Below, in pieces: positions 1 to 9,353 of a DNA stretch of 64,000 nt. A model generated the notes under the pieces. The model was not told the DNA's origin. It searched no databases and worked only from the letters and a program-made list of their open reading frames with translations. Source of the DNA: Muribaculum sp. (GTDB lineage: Bacteria > Bacteroidota > Bacteroidia > Bacteroidales > Muribaculaceae). Both the position numbers and the translations under genes were made by a program. How positions within the stretch are numbered: the stretch's first letter is position 1; the number at the start of each line of letters is the position of its first letter. The stretch spans positions 62,001 to 126,000 of the forward strand of contig VSOZ01000002.1 of NCBI GenBank assembly GCA_009775095.1. Reading direction: 5' to 3'.

Positions 1-1
1 A

Positions 2-544
2 GCCGATGCATTCGGAGTACTTCCTCCCGTATCGATCCTTACCCCCGAGCAGACCAAGTACTACTTCCTCTCCGGCTTCACCGCCAAACTTGCAGGTACA
101 GAACGCGGCATCACCGAGCCGACTCCCACATTCTCGGCTTGCTTCGGTCAGGCATTCCTTGAACTCCATCCTACAAAATACGCTGAAGAACTCGTTAAGC
201 GTATGGAGCAGAGCGGTGCCAAGGCTTATCTCGTGAACACCGGCTGGAACGGCACAGGCAAGCGTATCTCTATCCGCGACACCCGCGGCATCATCGACGC
301 TATCCTCAACGGTGCCATCCTTGAGGCTCCGACCAAGAAGCTCCCCATCTTCGACTTCGAAATTCCTACCGAACTTACAGGAGTTGACACCAACATACTT
401 GATCCGCGCGACACTTACGCTGACGCCAAGGAGTGGGAAGTTAAGGCCAACGACCTTGCTACACGCTTCATCAAAAACTTCAACAAGTACACTACCAACG
501 AAGCCGGCAAGGCACTTGTTGCAGCAGGTCCCCACATCGACTGA
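2..544 (+). CDS. pckA: ATP-type phosphoenolpyruvate carboxykinase, C-terminal part
   Basis: The window opens inside this gene; the reading frame is open from base 2 and stops with TGA at 542-544, giving about 180 C-terminal residues. The segment contains the family's C-terminal features: a LTPEQTKYYFLSGFTAKLAGTE-like stretch early on, then GITEPTPTFSACFG, then NTGWNGTGKRIS, which line nucleotide and metal sites in ATP-dependent PEPCK. The enzyme interconverts oxaloacetate plus ATP and PEP plus CO2 plus ADP in the cytoplasm; in gut Bacteroidales it usually runs towards oxaloacetate during fermentation to succinate (family knowledge, not shown here). A strong hairpin terminator follows at once, so it ends its transcription unit. 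The N-terminal two thirds lie outside the window. Confidence 0.95.
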   Translation, partial: ADAFGVLPPVSILTPEQTKYYFLSGFTAKLAGTERGITEPTPTFSACFGQAFLELHPTKYAEELVKRMEQSGAKAYLVNTGWNGTGKRISIRDTRGIIDAILNGAILEAPTKKLPIFDFEIPTELTGVDTNILDPRDTYADAKEWEVKANDLATRFIKNFNKYTTNEAGKALVAAGPHID

Positions 545-572
545 TAAACAAACTTATCAATACCGATACAGT

Positions 573-606
573 TACGGGAGGCGACGTCGCCTCCCGTATT
601 TTTTTG
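573..606 (+). terminator. Rho-independent terminator of pckA
   Basis: A perfect 13-base inverted repeat (TACGGGAGGCGAC and its complement, 573-598) is followed directly by a run of T (599-605). It lies 28 bases after the pckA stop and 30 bases before the convergent gene's stop at 636, so it can end transcription of pckA. Confidence 0.85.
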
Positions 607-635
607 TATCCTCACTGTTTAACGCTCGCTGAAAA

Positions 636-1157
636 TTAACGGACGGCAGGGTCGTTTTCAAGAGCGAGGAGATGCTTTTTGGCGGCAAGCCCGCCGGCGT
701 AGCCGATCAAAGAACCGTCGCTGCCTATGATCCGATGACACGGGACGAAGATTGACATGGCATTCGCTCCTACAGCATTGGCCACGGCACGCGTGGCATC
801 AGTACGACCCGCGAGCCGTGCAAGCCCGCTATACGATACTACGGAGCCGTAAGGGATTGTCAACAGACACTTCCACACATCTTTCTGAAAGTCAGTACCC
901 GCAAACAGCAACGGCAGGTCAAACTCCCGAATCTTTCCCGCGAAATATCCGTCAAGCAGCTGTGAGGCATGTAATGTCACATCAGAAGGGCCATACTCCA
1001 TGACCGCGTCAAGACGGGCCGCAAGGCGGCGGTCTACACTTTCGCGGTCAGCCCTGTCAAGCCAATCGCACATACACAGTCTTCCGCACAAAGCGCCGAG
1101 CAGCATACTGCCGCACGGCGCTTCATATCTTACGATTTTAATTATCTGCGATGACAT
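636..1157 (-). CDS. ogt: Methylated-DNA--protein-cysteine S-methyltransferase
   Basis: A 173-residue cytoplasmic DNA repair protein that transfers the alkyl group from O6-alkylguanine to its own cysteine. The active-site motif VPCHRIIGSDG is present with the acceptor Cys at residue 140, preceded by the helix-turn-helix segment (IPYGSVVSYSGLARLAG, residues 101-117) and the asparagine-hinge-like stretch (RAVANAVGANAM). The N-terminal domain (about 1-85) is of the usual degenerate type. Its length matches Ogt proteins without an Ada domain. The start is 6 bases downstream of the stop of the MalY-like gene, so the two are very probably one transcript from the promoter near 2370-2400. No functional link between the two is evident. 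Confidence 0.93.
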   Translation of the reverse strand: MSSQIIKIVRYEAPCGSMLLGALCGRLCMCDWLDRADRESVDRRLAARLDAVMEYGPSDVTLHASQLLDGYFAGKIREFDLPLLFAGTDFQKDVWKCLLTIPYGSVVSYSGLARLAGRTDATRAVANAVGANAMSIFVPCHRIIGSDGSLIGYAGGLAAKKHLLALENDPAVR

Positions 1158-1163
1158 ACTTCT

Positions 1164-2348
1164 TTAAGCCATAGCGGGTCGAAGGGCCTCGGCAAGTGAC
1201 AGCACCGACTCACGCAGCACATGCCGCGGACAGCCGACGTTAAGACGCATGAAACCGGCACCCTGCTCGCCAAACATCTCCCCGTCATTTAAAGCAAGGT
1301 GTGCCTTGTTTACAAACAGGTCTATGAGCTGATTGTGAGTCAAGCCGAGATTGCGGCAGTCAAGCCATACGAGAAAGGACGCTTCAGGACGTATCATCTT
1401 TATCTCGGGGAGCTCCTCGGCAAGTACTTTTTCCACCTCGTCAAGATTGCCCTCTATATAGCCCAACATCTCGTCAAGCCACTCCTCACCGTAATTGTAA
1501 GCGGCTATAGTACCGTATATGGCCACAAATGTAGGTGCGTCAAATTCATTTACCTGAAGCCACTTGAAGAAGCCTTCGCGCAACTTTTCGTCCTTGATGA
1601 CACACCATGAGCTTACAAGTCCCGCTATGTTAAATGTCTTGGATGGAGCACCGAGAGTGACCGCTACCTTAGCCGCCTCGTCGCTCACCGAAGCAAACGG
1701 ATAGTGGGGACGCCCCTCGAGCATGAGGTCGCCGTGTATCTCGTCGCTCACGACAATAACGTTATAACGGAAGGCCAGCGACGCGACTTTACGAAGAGTC
1801 TCCTTGTCCCATTGTATGCCTACGGGGTTGTGTGGATTGCAGAGTATCATCATCCGCGGATGCTCGTCACGAAATATTCGTTCAAGTCCTTCAAGGTCCA
1901 TACGATAACCGTTTTCCACAGGTATCAGAGGATTGTTGACAAGGGTGCGTTCATTGCCTTCGATAACCATCTTGAACGGATGATATACCGGCGGTTGTAT
2001 GACAATCTTGTCGCCTTTCTCGGTAAAATAATTGACCGCATAGCCTATACCCTTCACTACGCCGGGTATATAAGTTATGTCCTTGCGCTCTACTTTCCAT
2101 CCGTGGCGCCGCATCAGCCAATCGGTTATTGACTTCCAATATTCCTCGGGCACCACATTATACCCGTAGATAGGATGCTGCATGCGGTTTACAAGTATTT
2201 CCTGAATCTTGGGAGCCACACAGAAGTCCATGTCGGCAATCCACATACCCTGCAGGTCGTCACGTCCGAAAAATTCAGTCAATCCGTCGACTTTTATGGC
2301 ACCGGTGCCATGTCGGTCAATAATACTGTCAAAATCAAAATTTCCCAT
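1164..2348 (-). CDS. PLP-dependent C-S lyase / aminotransferase, MalY-PatB family
   Basis: A 394-residue fold-type I PLP enzyme. Visible signatures are WIADMDF (residues 36-42), the substrate-site YGY (61-63), NPHNPVG (171-177), SDEIH (201-205) and SLGAPSKTFN-like TLGAPSKTFN with the Schiff-base Lys at 237, which together identify the MalY/PatB cystathionine beta-lyase branch of class I aminotransferases. Family members split cystathionine or cysteine conjugates to pyruvate, ammonia and a thiol in the cytoplasm. The substrate cannot be read from sequence, so the metC/patB symbols are withheld. First gene of a two-gene unit with ogt, read from a promoter in the divergent gap with relA/spoT. 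Confidence 0.9.
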   Translation of the reverse strand: MGNFDFDSIIDRHGTGAIKVDGLTEFFGRDDLQGMWIADMDFCVAPKIQEILVNRMQHPIYGYNVVPEEYWKSITDWLMRRHGWKVERKDITYIPGVVKGIGYAVNYFTEKGDKIVIQPPVYHPFKMVIEGNERTLVNNPLIPVENGYRMDLEGLERIFRDEHPRMMILCNPHNPVGIQWDKETLRKVASLAFRYNVIVVSDEIHGDLMLEGRPHYPFASVSDEAAKVAVTLGAPSKTFNIAGLVSSWCVIKDEKLREGFFKWLQVNEFDAPTFVAIYGTIAAYNYGEEWLDEMLGYIEGNLDEVEKVLAEELPEIKMIRPEASFLVWLDCRNLGLTHNQLIDLFVNKAHLALNDGEMFGEQGAGFMRLNVGCPRHVLRESVLSLAEALRPAMA

Positions 2349-2368
2349 AGCAAAGTGATATTTTTCTG

Positions 2369-2401
2369 CAAATATACGACATTTAATGTCATCGTCTCAA
2401 T
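2369..2401 (-). promoter_or_regulatory. Bacteroidetes-type promoter of the MalY-like/ogt unit
   Basis: On the minus strand the sequence ATTG (2401-2398), then 21 bases, then TATATTTG (2376-2369) matches the TTTG-N19-21-TAnnTTTG consensus of the primary Bacteroidetes sigma factor. It ends 21 bases before the start codon at 2348. Confidence 0.6.
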
Positions 2402-2410
2402 CTTTTTTGC

Positions 2411-2418
2411 TAAGTTTG
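2411..2418 (+). promoter_or_regulatory. Candidate -7 box for relA/spoT
   Basis: TAAGTTTG matches TAnnTTTG exactly and lies 43 bases before the start at 2461. No convincing -33 TTTG was seen at the right distance, so only the -7 element is proposed. Confidence 0.45.
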
Positions 2419-2460
2419 TAATCACGACTTGTCGTAACCCTACAATCATAACGGAATAGA

Positions 2461-4698
2461 ATGGAAGAACGCAAGCAATACACCCCGGAAGAAGAGGATC
2501 GGATAATAGAAGCCGAGTTCCGTGACGTACTTAACGGATATCTGTCAAGCAACCACCGCAAGAAGGTGGAGATCATCGAACGTGCGTTCCGTTTCGCCAA
2601 AGAAGCGCATAAAGGCATACGGCGTCGCTCCGGTGAGCCTTACATTCTTCACCCGATAGCTGTAGCGAAAATAGCCAATCAGGAAATAGGGCTCGGCTCT
2701 ACTTCCATATGCGCGGCTCTGCTCCATGACGTGGTGGAGGACACGGAATACACCGTCGAAGACATTGAGCAGCACTTCGGCAAAAAAATAGCGCAACTTG
2801 TGGCCGGACTGACCAAGATATCGGGCGGTATATTCGGCGACAAAGCATCGGCACAGGCCGAAAACTTCCGCAAGCTACTGCTCACCATGAGCGAGGATAT
2901 CAGAGTGGTGCTTCTGAAGATGGCCGATCGCCTGCACAACATGCGCACACTCGGCTCCATGTCGCCCAACAAACAATATAAGATAGCCGGCGAGACCCTG
3001 TACATCTACGCTCCGCTTGCACATCGTCTCGGACTCTTCGCCATAAAGACCGAGCTGGAGGACCTCAGCTTCAAATACGAGCATCCGGCGGCTTATGCAA
3101 GAATCACCGAGCAGATCAAGGCCTCGGAGGCAAAACGAGCCTCGGTCTACAATGACTTTTCACTTCCGATAAAAGAAAAACTCATGCAGATGGGCATGAA
3201 GTTTGACGCAAAAGCACGACTGAAGTCGGTATACTCCATATGGCGAAAAATGGAGATAAAGCACATACCCTTTGAAGAGGTATATGACCTCTATGCCATG
3301 CGTATAATATTTGACTGCGACGACCAGTCCAAAGAGAAAGCCATATGCTGGCAGATATATTCAGCAATAACCGACCTATACAAACTGCATCCCGAGCGTA
3401 CACGCGACTGGATCAGCAATCCGAAAGCCAACGGATACCAAGCCCTTCACCTGACCGTGATGGGGCCGGACGGCAACTGGATAGAGGTCCAGATAAGATC
3501 ACGGCGCATGGACGAGATAGCCGAACTCGGATTTGCCGCCCATTGGAAATACAAAATCGGTGAAGGCGACGAGGAGAGTGAGCTCAACGCTTGGCTGTCG
3601 ACAATTAAGGATATACTTGATAATCCTGAGCCGAATGCCATAGACTTCCTCGACACATTAAAGCTCAATCTGTTTGCTTCGGAGATTGTGGTGTTTACCC
3701 CAAAGGGCGAGCTTCTTACGCTGCCCAACAACTCCACGGTACTCGACGTAGCCTTTGAACTGCACTCACAGATAGGTCTGCACTGTATAGCCGGCAAAGT
3801 CAACCATAAGCTTGTGCCGTTGAGCCATAAGTTACACTCCGGCGATCAGGTAGAGGTGCTCACGTCGCAATCGCAGTCGCCCAAAGCGGAGTGGATCAAC
3901 TTCCTCGCCACTGCCAAAGGCAAGACCCGCCTGCGCGCCGCGCTGCGAAAAGAGCAGCAACCCATAATAGAAAAAGGCCGCGAAATATTTGACAATTTCC
4001 TAACAGAAAACAACATAGACGATAACAACGAGGTATTTACCAAAATACTCGGAGCGATGAAGTTCCGCAACCGCGACGAGCTCTTTACAGCGCTTGGCAA
4101 CGGAGAGGCCTCGTTCCCGTCCTATCTCGTCAAGATGTTGCGCCCCGAAGGCTCCTCTTCGCTCTTCTCAAAAATACTCAAACCGCTTAAAGGCAAAAAA
4201 ACGTCGGCACCCAAAAAAGAAGATGAGCATCAGCAGGAAGCCATAAACATGAAGGAGACCTACATACTCCGCTCCGATGCCGACGGGTCAAACTTCATAA
4301 TATCGGACTGTTGTCAACCTATACCCGGCGACGATGTCATGGGCTGGGTAAACGATGACGGAAAGGTAGAGTTGCATTCGCTTACGTGTCCGCGCGCTCA
4401 GGTGCTCAAGGCAAGCTTCGGCAAGCGCATACTGAATACTGCGTGGGCCTCGCAGACCGGAAAATTTCTCGCCAATGTACGCATCGAAGGTATTGACCGC
4501 TTCGGCATACTTCAGGAGATCATACAGATGATATCGATGCATCTCGCCATCAATATAAGAAAACTCGATATCGAGGCGGAAAAAGAAGTTTTTCACTGCG
4601 ATCTGTCGGTACTTGTCGATGACACCAAATTTGTGACCGACCTGTGTTCCAAGTTGAAACAGATCAAAGGAGTACAACGTGCAAGCCGCGTAAACTGA
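2461..4698 (+). CDS. Bifunctional (p)ppGpp synthetase/hydrolase, RelA/SpoT family
   Basis: A 745-residue long Rel protein controlling the stringent response. Domains in order: HD hydrolase (about 30-200) with HD at 89-90 and the following VVEDT intact, so hydrolase activity is expected; synthetase (about 245-385) with GYQALHLTV near residue 325 and EVQIRSRRMDEIAELGFAAHWKYK-type substrate motif (split here as EVQIRS, HWKYK); TGS domain (about 408-465); and a C-terminal ACT domain (about 670-745). Bacteroidales commonly carry two long Rel proteins, so relA against spoT cannot be assigned without the second copy. The preceding gap is shared with the divergent MalY-like gene. The 7TM-HD gene follows 26 bases later, which places two nucleotide second-messenger enzymes in one unit. 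Confidence 0.93.
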   Translation: MEERKQYTPEEEDRIIEAEFRDVLNGYLSSNHRKKVEIIERAFRFAKEAHKGIRRRSGEPYILHPIAVAKIANQEIGLGSTSICAALLHDVVEDTEYTVEDIEQHFGKKIAQLVAGLTKISGGIFGDKASAQAENFRKLLLTMSEDIRVVLLKMADRLHNMRTLGSMSPNKQYKIAGETLYIYAPLAHRLGLFAIKTELEDLSFKYEHPAAYARITEQIKASEAKRASVYNDFSLPIKEKLMQMGMKFDAKARLKSVYSIWRKMEIKHIPFEEVYDLYAMRIIFDCDDQSKEKAICWQIYSAITDLYKLHPERTRDWISNPKANGYQALHLTVMGPDGNWIEVQIRSRRMDEIAELGFAAHWKYKIGEGDEESELNAWLSTIKDILDNPEPNAIDFLDTLKLNLFASEIVVFTPKGELLTLPNNSTVLDVAFELHSQIGLHCIAGKVNHKLVPLSHKLHSGDQVEVLTSQSQSPKAEWINFLATAKGKTRLRAALRKEQQPIIEKGREIFDNFLTENNIDDNNEVFTKILGAMKFRNRDELFTALGNGEASFPSYLVKMLRPEGSSSLFSKILKPLKGKKTSAPKKEDEHQQEAINMKETYILRSDADGSNFIISDCCQPIPGDDVMGWVNDDGKVELHSLTCPRAQVLKASFGKRILNTAWASQTGKFLANVRIEGIDRFGILQEIIQMISMHLAINIRKLDIEAEKEVFHCDLSVLVDDTKFVTDLCSKLKQIKGVQRASRVN

Positions 4699-4724
4699 AC
4701 AAATGCATTTAAAGGTGTTTAATA

Positions 4725-6824
4725 ATGAACAAGATTTTTTCAAAATACAATATAATAAGGGCGCTTCTGTTTGTAGGGGCTATAACTGTCATAATATGGC
4801 TGTTGCCTAAGAATGACGGGCGCTCATATCATTTTGAAATGGGCAAACCGTGGACCTATTCATTGCTTACGGCTCCAAACGACATGCCCATATACCTTGA
4901 CTCCATTAAAGCGCGTGCAGTACGCGACAGTATACAACATACATTCATACCCGTCTATGAACGCGATATAAATACCGAAAAGTCGGCCGTGGCTGCCTAT
5001 GCCACACGCATCAACTCAACAAAGGACATAGGTCTTACACCACATGAGCGCAACCAACTCATAAACTCATTGCGCGACCTGCTCGAAAACGGCATAGTCG
5101 ACCAATCAACCTATCAGGACGTCAAGTCGGGCAAACTCGGCGAAGTTAGGTTTATACACGACAATACCGCCATCGTTATACCCACAACTAACTTCATGTC
5201 GCCCCGTGCAGCCTACGGTCGTCTTGACAGCATATTCAACGAGCCTCAATTCAGAACGGCTATCGAGATGACTGCCATGTCGCAGTTTCTTATCCCCAAT
5301 ATAATACTTGACACCATAGCTACCAAACGCCTTTACGAAGAGGTGTTGCAGAAGGCAATGGCGCCTATCGGAGTAATACAGCAGGGCGAACGCATAATCG
5401 ACAAAGGCGACATAGTGACTCCAGAGCTGTACACGCTTCTTCAGACCTACAACCGCATGACCGCCGGGCGCTCGGCCACTCAGGTAGACCGTCATCACTA
5501 TCCTATATTAGGACAATTGCTGTATGTCACAATCATAATGACATCACTGTATCTGTTCTTGATATTTTTCCGTCAGCGGACATTTCATGACAATCGCTCT
5601 ATAGTATTCATAATGTCGCTTATAACGGCATTTGTGATTTTCTCTTACGGTATGGCCGAGACATTCCGAAGCGGTATCTATATGGTGCCCTACACAATTG
5701 TAGCCATACTCATGGTAGTCTTTTTCGACGGCCGCATGGCATTCTTCGTATATATTACGCAGATAATGCTCTGCACAATCATATCCTCTTTCCCGCTGGA
5801 ATTTATCTTTGTCCAGTTCATAGCCGGAGTCACCGCCATAACGTCGTTGAAGGAGCTTAACCGTCGGTCACAGCTTATAAGAGCAGCCGTATATGTATTT
5901 ATAGCATATTGCATATCGTTTATTGCAGTGGAGATAATGCAGACAGGCACACTTGACAAAATAAGCGTGCGCATGTTTGGCTACTTCGGCATAAACGCAG
6001 TGCTTATATCATTTACTTACGTACTCGTATTCATACTTGAGAAACTTTTCGGCTTCGTATCGTCGGTAACGCTCGTCGAGCTTAGCGACGTCAACAATCC
6101 GGTGCTGCGCGAACTCTCGGAAGAGTGTCCCGGCACATTCCAGCATTCAATGCAGGTCAGCAACCTCGCTTCGGAAGCGGCCCACCGCATAGGCGCCAAT
6201 GTACAGCTGGTACGTACAGGAGCATTGTATCATGACATCGGCAAAATAAACAATCCGGCATTTTTCACCGAAAACCAGCACGGAGTCAATCCTCATGACG
6301 CCCTCAGTCCTATACAGAGCGCGCGCATAGTCATAAACCACATAACCGACGGCCTGAAAAAAGCCGACAAGTACAAGCTGCCTGAAGTCATAAAAGACTT
6401 CATATCGCAGCATCACGGCGCCGGCAAGGCAAAATACTTCTACAACACTTACAGCAACGCTCACCCCGATGAGGATGTCGACCCGGCTCCGTTTACATAC
6501 CCCGGACCAAACCCGCAGACTAAGGAGACCTCCATACTAATGATGGCCGATGCGGTCGAAGCTGCATCGCGCTCGCTCAAAGAGTACACACCCGAGGCTA
6601 TAACCGCTCTGGTCAACCGCATAATCGACAGCCAGATAGCCGACGGACTTCACAACGATTCGCCCATATCGTTCCGCGATGTAAAGACGATAAAGGAGGC
6701 GTTCATATCAAGGCTGCGCACCATGTATCATGCACGCGTAAGTTATCCTACACTTAACAAGGAGAAAAAGGCCGAACCGACCGAAACCACAGGCGAAGGT
6801 AATGAAAATACGGTGAAACCATAA
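4725..6824 (+). CDS. 7TM-HD membrane phosphodiesterase, PgpH-like
   Basis: A 699-residue membrane protein. After a short N-terminal cytoplasmic end and one membrane helix (about 10-28) comes a long extracytoplasmic 7TMR-HDED-type region (about 30-260), then about seven membrane helices (265-440), then a cytoplasmic HD domain with His474 and the HDIGK motif at 503-507, plus QHHGAGKAKYFY, all metal ligands of the family. The architecture is that of PgpH, which hydrolyses cyclic di-AMP to pApA; use of that substrate here is inferred from family knowledge. It lies 26 bases after relA/spoT, suggesting co-expression of ppGpp and cyclic dinucleotide turnover. The C-terminal 20 residues are a charged tail of low complexity. 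Confidence 0.88.
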   Translation: MNKIFSKYNIIRALLFVGAITVIIWLLPKNDGRSYHFEMGKPWTYSLLTAPNDMPIYLDSIKARAVRDSIQHTFIPVYERDINTEKSAVAAYATRINSTKDIGLTPHERNQLINSLRDLLENGIVDQSTYQDVKSGKLGEVRFIHDNTAIVIPTTNFMSPRAAYGRLDSIFNEPQFRTAIEMTAMSQFLIPNIILDTIATKRLYEEVLQKAMAPIGVIQQGERIIDKGDIVTPELYTLLQTYNRMTAGRSATQVDRHHYPILGQLLYVTIIMTSLYLFLIFFRQRTFHDNRSIVFIMSLITAFVIFSYGMAETFRSGIYMVPYTIVAILMVVFFDGRMAFFVYITQIMLCTIISSFPLEFIFVQFIAGVTAITSLKELNRRSQLIRAAVYVFIAYCISFIAVEIMQTGTLDKISVRMFGYFGINAVLISFTYVLVFILEKLFGFVSSVTLVELSDVNNPVLRELSEECPGTFQHSMQVSNLASEAAHRIGANVQLVRTGALYHDIGKINNPAFFTENQHGVNPHDALSPIQSARIVINHITDGLKKADKYKLPEVIKDFISQHHGAGKAKYFYNTYSNAHPDEDVDPAPFTYPGPNPQTKETSILMMADAVEAASRSLKEYTPEAITALVNRIIDSQIADGLHNDSPISFRDVKTIKEAFISRLRTMYHARVSYPTLNKEKKAEPTETTGEGNENTVKP

Positions 6825-6875
6825 CTTTCATAAGCCTCCGGCCGTTGTATTCAAAAGACATAATCACTAAACGAA

Positions 6876-7598
6876 ATGAAGAAACTGACTCTTATACTTC
6901 TGGCATTTATCTTGGCGTGCGGGGCTGCCACGGCCGAGGCCGCACGTACCGACACCAAGAAGCTGAAGCCTGAAAAACCCGATATGGAGAAAATAAAAAA
7001 GGAGGTCAACGACCCGGCGTCCAAGTACTATTATCCAAAGCTGTTCAAGATGTATACGTCAAATGACACATCGATGACGCTCGACCAGTTCAGACATCTG
7101 TATCTCGGTTATGTTTTTCAGGAAGACTACAATCCTTACCGACGGAGCCAATACAGCTCAAAGGTCGAGGATCTGTATTATCGCGACAAACATACTCAGG
7201 CCGAGTGCGATACGATTATAACCTATGCGGAAAACTCGCTGAAAGACGACCCGTTTGACCTGCGCCAGATGTCGTTTCTCATCTATGCCTACCGCGAGAA
7301 GAAAAAGAATAATCTGGCCAACATATGGCAGTATAAACTCAACCACCTCCTCGAGGCCATAGTGTCGACCGGCACCGGACTTGACGAGGATAACGCGTGG
7401 GTCATAATAAATCCTCAGCACGAGTACAACCTGATGAATTTTCAGGACTACATAGTGGAGTCGCACGAGGACCGGCCGCCCCACTATGACTATATAACCG
7501 TCAAGCAGAATGACAAGAAGGATCCGAAAGGATTTTATTTTAACGTACTTTACATCCTTCAGGAGTACTACCGGAAATTTCCGGAGGACCTGAACTGA
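6876..7598 (+). CDS. Exported DUF4919-like protein
   Basis: A 240-residue protein with a clear signal peptide (KKLTLILLAFILACGAATAEA, cleavage near residue 22) and no membrane helix afterwards, so periplasmic or outer-membrane located; the Cys in the hydrophobic core is not in a good lipobox. The mature part is alpha-helical and rich in Tyr and Lys, with the recurring FRHLYLGYVFQEDYNPYR-like and NPQHEYNLMNF segments that I associate with the Bacteroidetes DUF4919 family. No catalytic motif is visible and no function is proposed. It sits 51 bases after the 7TM-HD gene and 7 bases before the radical SAM gene, so it is probably in the same transcript. Confidence 0.75.
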   Translation: MKKLTLILLAFILACGAATAEAARTDTKKLKPEKPDMEKIKKEVNDPASKYYYPKLFKMYTSNDTSMTLDQFRHLYLGYVFQEDYNPYRRSQYSSKVEDLYYRDKHTQAECDTIITYAENSLKDDPFDLRQMSFLIYAYREKKKNNLANIWQYKLNHLLEAIVSTGTGLDEDNAWVIINPQHEYNLMNFQDYIVESHEDRPPHYDYITVKQNDKKDPKGFYFNVLYILQEYYRKFPEDLN

Positions 7599-7605
7599 CA
7601 CTCGG

Positions 7606-8388
7606 TTGGTTATGGTGACAATACTTTTTCACTCCACGATTTTCGGGCCTATACACAGCCGCCGTCTCGGCTCTTCACTTGGCGTCAACCTGTCGCCTGT
7701 CGACGGAAAAGTGTGCTCTTTTGACTGTTTATATTGCGAAGCCGGCTACAATTCACAAGGTCCCGGCAAGTCGGGGCTGCCGAGCCGTGAGTCGGTAAAA
7801 ACTCAACTTGACGAGAAGTTGAAAGCCATGGCAAAGGCGGAGGCTACGCTCGATGTCATAACATTTTCGGGCAATGGCGAGCCTACGCTACACCCCGAAT
7901 TTGAAGGCATCGTGGATGACACCGTCGTTTTGCGCGACAAATACTACCCGCAGGCCAAAATAAGTGTGCTGTGCAACTCGACACGGCTTGACAACGAGGC
8001 TGTGTGCCGCGGCCTGCTCAAAGTCGACAACTGTATTCTCAAACTCGACTCCGCGCTTACACCTACCATGCGGTTTATAGATCGTCCGACCTCACCCGCG
8101 TTTACCTGCGAGCGTCTTATACCGCAACTGAAAAAGTTTGGCGACCGATGTATCATACAGACCATGATGCTGCGCGGCGATCACAACGGATGTCATATAG
8201 ACAACACCACCCCCGAGGAGGTAAAGGCACTTATCGAGGCATATAAGACAATCGGGCCAGCCGAAGTCATGCTATATTCCATCGACCGCCCGACACCTGA
8301 AAGCGATCTGCATAAAGTCGAGAAAGAGGAGCTTGAGGCTATAGCGGAGCTAATCAGAAAAGAGGGAATAAAAGTACTGGTAAGCTGA
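7606..8388 (+). CDS. Radical SAM protein
   Basis: A 260-residue cytoplasmic protein with a radical SAM cluster-binding motif of the form CxxxDCxxC (Cys37, Cys41, Cys44), followed by the SAM-binding GNGEPTLHPEF motif near 88-98. It begins with IFGPIHSRRLGSSLGVNLSP, the start typical of the small radical SAM family found in many anaerobes and often annotated only as such. No SPASM or auxiliary cluster domain follows, so the substrate is unknown. The start shown uses ATG at 7606; a GTG or ATG two codons on would give nearly the same protein. Its stop is one base before the next start (8390), indicating translational coupling with the S66 peptidase. Confidence 0.85.
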   Translation: MVMVTILFHSTIFGPIHSRRLGSSLGVNLSPVDGKVCSFDCLYCEAGYNSQGPGKSGLPSRESVKTQLDEKLKAMAKAEATLDVITFSGNGEPTLHPEFEGIVDDTVVLRDKYYPQAKISVLCNSTRLDNEAVCRGLLKVDNCILKLDSALTPTMRFIDRPTSPAFTCERLIPQLKKFGDRCIIQTMMLRGDHNGCHIDNTTPEEVKALIEAYKTIGPAEVMLYSIDRPTPESDLHKVEKEELEAIAELIRKEGIKVLVS

Positions 8389-8389
8389 C

Positions 8390-9298
8390 ATGAAAGTTAT
8401 ATATCCCGCACCGCTTCGTGAAGGCGACGTCATAGCAGTAATATCGCCGGCAAGCATAATCGACCCCGATTATGTCAAGGGAGCGGCAGAAGTACTGCGC
8501 CGACAAGGTTGGACACCTAAGGTGTCGCGCCATGCGCTTGGCCGCCACGGGTCATACAGCGGCAGTGTCGAGGAACGCCTTGCCGACCTCACCGATGCGA
8601 TCCGTGACCCTGAAGTAAGGGCCATATTGTGCAGCCGCGGAGGCTACGGCACCGTGCACCTGCTTGAGCATTTTCCCCGGCAGGAGTTTATTGACGATCC
8701 GAAATGGCTCATTGGCTTCAGCGACATATCGGCACTTCACGCAATGGCTTCGTCAATGAATGTAGCGAGCATACATAGTCCTATGTGCAAGCATCTTGCA
8801 GCCGACGGCGGCAATGACTACTGCTCGCAGTCGTTTTTTTCGATACTGCGCGGAGAACGGCCTGAATATACGACAACAGCACATCCTTACAATAAGATCG
8901 GCGATGCCGAGGGCATTGTCATCGGCGGCAATCTCGCAGTGCTCGACGGACTCATATCAACACCATACGACATATTTGCACGTAGCGGCACAATACTTTT
9001 TATCGAAGACATAGCAGAACCTATATACAAGGTAGAGCGCATATTGTACCGACTAAAACTGTCGGGAGTACTCGACCGCATCAACGGTCTGTTAGTGGGC
9101 CGCTTCACCGAATACAAAGCCGACCGCAACTACAACGACATGTACGACATGATCCGCGACATTACCTCGTCACTGAATATTCCCGTGGCATTTGATTTCC
9201 CTGTAGGACACGTCGACTTCAATCTGCCGCTCATCGAAAGCGCCCCCGCCCGTCTGCATGTCGCCCCCGCCCGCGTCACCCTCACCTACTCCGACTGA
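8390..9298 (+). CDS. LD-carboxypeptidase, peptidase family S66
   Basis: A 302-residue cytoplasmic serine peptidase of the LdcA/MccF family. The Ser-Glu-His triad is recognisable: Ser111 in IGFSDISALH, Glu206 in LFIEDI and His274 in VGHVDFNLPL; CSRGGYG (81-87) is the usual nucleotide-fold loop. LdcA members remove the terminal D-alanine from murein tetrapeptides during cell-wall recycling, while MccF members cleave microcin C-type conjugates. Sequence alone does not separate the two, but the isolated housekeeping-like context favours recycling. The start overlaps the preceding radical SAM stop region by coupling (one base between). Confidence 0.9.
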   Translation: MKVIYPAPLREGDVIAVISPASIIDPDYVKGAAEVLRRQGWTPKVSRHALGRHGSYSGSVEERLADLTDAIRDPEVRAILCSRGGYGTVHLLEHFPRQEFIDDPKWLIGFSDISALHAMASSMNVASIHSPMCKHLAADGGNDYCSQSFFSILRGERPEYTTTAHPYNKIGDAEGIVIGGNLAVLDGLISTPYDIFARSGTILFIEDIAEPIYKVERILYRLKLSGVLDRINGLLVGRFTEYKADRNYNDMYDMIRDITSSLNIPVAFDFPVGHVDFNLPLIESAPARLHVAPARVTLTYSD

Positions 9299-9353
9299 AC
9301 TCCGAACTCGGAGGAGGGATATTTTCATATATTTATAATCTAAAAAGCCACGA